In this document: positions 13,926-14,273 of the stretch, piece after piece
Layout: each line of letters starts with the position of its first letter
Numbering within the stretch: position 1 is the stretch's first letter
Source: DASUMF01 sp040510575
GTDB lineage: Bacteria; Actinomycetota; Acidimicrobiia; IMCC26256; DASPTH01
Reading direction: 5' to 3'
Assembly: GCA_040510575.1 (NCBI GenBank)
Contig: JBEVIU010000075.1
Span: forward strand, 1-14,273
Length of the DNA stretch: 14,273 nt
Notes under the pieces: model-generated
The model's database searches: none
The model's input: the letters and a program-made list of their open reading frames with translations, nothing else
What the model was told of the DNA's origin: nothing
Position numbers and translations under genes: made by a program

Positions 13926-14138
13926 TCAGCCGTCGACGGCCTCGCGACGGAAGGGCCGGTAGCCGCGGTTGCGGGCTTCATCGAGCGTGTCGGGCCCGAA
14001 GGCGGCGAACTGCTCCGACGCCAGGAGCTCGTCGACGCGGGCGACGGTGTCGTCGTCGACGGCATCGAGGTCGTAGACCACCTGCGTGCGCTTGTCGCCG
14101 AGGTAGCGGGAATCTTCGAAGCGGGTCGGACGGCTCAT
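13926..14138 (-). CDS. Hypothetical 70-residue acidic protein
   Basis: The frame encodes a charged, soluble protein starting MSRPTRFEDSRYLGDKRTQ, then VVYDLDAVDDDTVARVDELL and a C-terminal FRREAVDG. It has no Cys, no membrane segment and no motif I recognise. A helix is likely in the DDTVARVDELLASEQFAAF part. ATG at 14138 is chosen because TAGCGT lies 7 nt upstream, a leaderless promoter spacing, and because the frame further upstream (to 14222) runs through the terminator hairpin. It is separated from whatever lies to the right by that hairpin, so it is probably a single-gene transcript. Confidence 0.7.
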   Translation of the reverse strand: MSRPTRFEDSRYLGDKRTQVVYDLDAVDDDTVARVDELLASEQFAAFGPDTLDEARNRGYRPFRREAVDG

Positions 14139-14145
14139 CGCGCGC

Positions 14146-14151
14146 ACGCTA
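14146..14151 (-). promoter_or_regulatory. -10 hexamer (TAGCGT) for the 70-residue gene
   Basis: On the minus strand TAGCGT ends 7 nt before ATG at 14138. The spacing predicts transcription starting at or next to the A of the ATG, that is, a leaderless mRNA. No -35 box is clear. Confidence 0.5.
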
Positions 14152-14190
14152 CCGGAGGAGTGCGCTCCTCTGCGCGGCAAGTGCACGCGG

Positions 14191-14218
14191 AACGGGAGCG
14201 CCCGAGGGCGCTCCCGTT
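14191..14218. terminator. Strong 13-bp hairpin
   Basis: AACGGGAGCGCCC at 14191-14203 pairs perfectly with GGGCGCTCCCGTT at 14206-14218, leaving two central bases; in RNA the inner pairs would open to a 4-6 nt loop. A short T-run (14217-14219) follows on the plus strand. It most likely ends a minus-strand gene lying beyond the right edge, or acts on both strands. Confidence 0.75.
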
Positions 14219-14254
14219 TCACAGAGCTGTCTGGAAAGATCCGTTCGACGGAAT

Positions 14255-14273
14255 AGATCGGAAGAGCGTCGGG
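14255..14273 (+). other. Probable Illumina adapter remnant at contig end
   Basis: The first 17 of the last 19 bases, AGATCGGAAGAGCGTCG (14255-14271), equal the start of the Illumina TruSeq adapter, and of the final two bases one more agrees. This is technical sequence, not genome, and the biological sequence should be taken to end at about 14254. Confidence 0.92.

Noticed and set aside
14236..14254. TTCGA within a small inverted repeat near the right end, resembling a tRNA T-arm
   Set aside because: The loop is too short for a T-loop, no acceptor or anticodon arm is visible, and adapter sequence begins at 14255.
1..14254. Search by eye for CRISPR repeats, insertion sequences, integrase sites, tRNA or rRNA
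   Set aside because: No spaced direct repeats, transposase or integrase motifs, or RNA-gene arms were seen; base composition is even throughout.

Overview
The window is a contig fragment of very high GC with dense, short-gapped genes and frequent GTG starts. Protein features are of Actinomycetota type: LipA and LipB resemble mycobacterial ones, the acyltransferase has the actinobacterial form, and several genes show a TAnnnT hexamer 6-9 nt before the start, as expected for leaderless mRNAs. An uncultured actinobacterium, perhaps Acidimicrobiia, is my inference; no marker gene is present. The last 19 bases look like Illumina adapter, so this is probably the true end of an assembled contig.

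Left block, minus strand (8589 down to 1): a 29-residue membrane peptide, dihydrolipoyl dehydrogenase (E3), dihydrolipoyl acyltransferase (E2), an in-frame fusion of octanoyltransferase (LipB) with lipoyl synthase (LipA), an M24 Xaa-Pro-type peptidase, an unrecognised polytopic membrane protein, a GT-B glycosyltransferase and a SAM methyltransferase cut by the window edge. E2, LipB-LipA and the peptidase are joined by 1- and 4-base stop/start overlaps. The logic of the core is clear: LipB and LipA build lipoate on the lysine of the E2 lipoyl domain, E2 uses it for acyl transfer, and E3 reoxidises it. No E1 subunit is in view, so the 2-oxoacid substrate is open.

Middle block (8709-12517): a plus-strand MATE/Wzx-like flippase converges on a minus-strand L-2-hydroxyglutarate oxidase across a short hairpin. 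The oxidase diverges from a plus-strand family 4 glycosyltransferase, which is preceded by a 9-codon mini-ORF whose stop overlaps its start. The flippase, two glycosyltransferases and the methyltransferase suggest envelope glycan synthesis, but they do not form one operon.

Right block (12543-14273): an alpha/beta hydrolase-fold protein in which the nucleophile position is Gly, a divergent DUF1802-like protein only 20 bp away, a convergent 70-residue hypothetical protein, a strong terminator hairpin and the adapter. I see no tRNA, rRNA, CRISPR array, insertion sequence or prophage. The most notable item is the LipB-LipA fusion inside the E3-E2 cluster.
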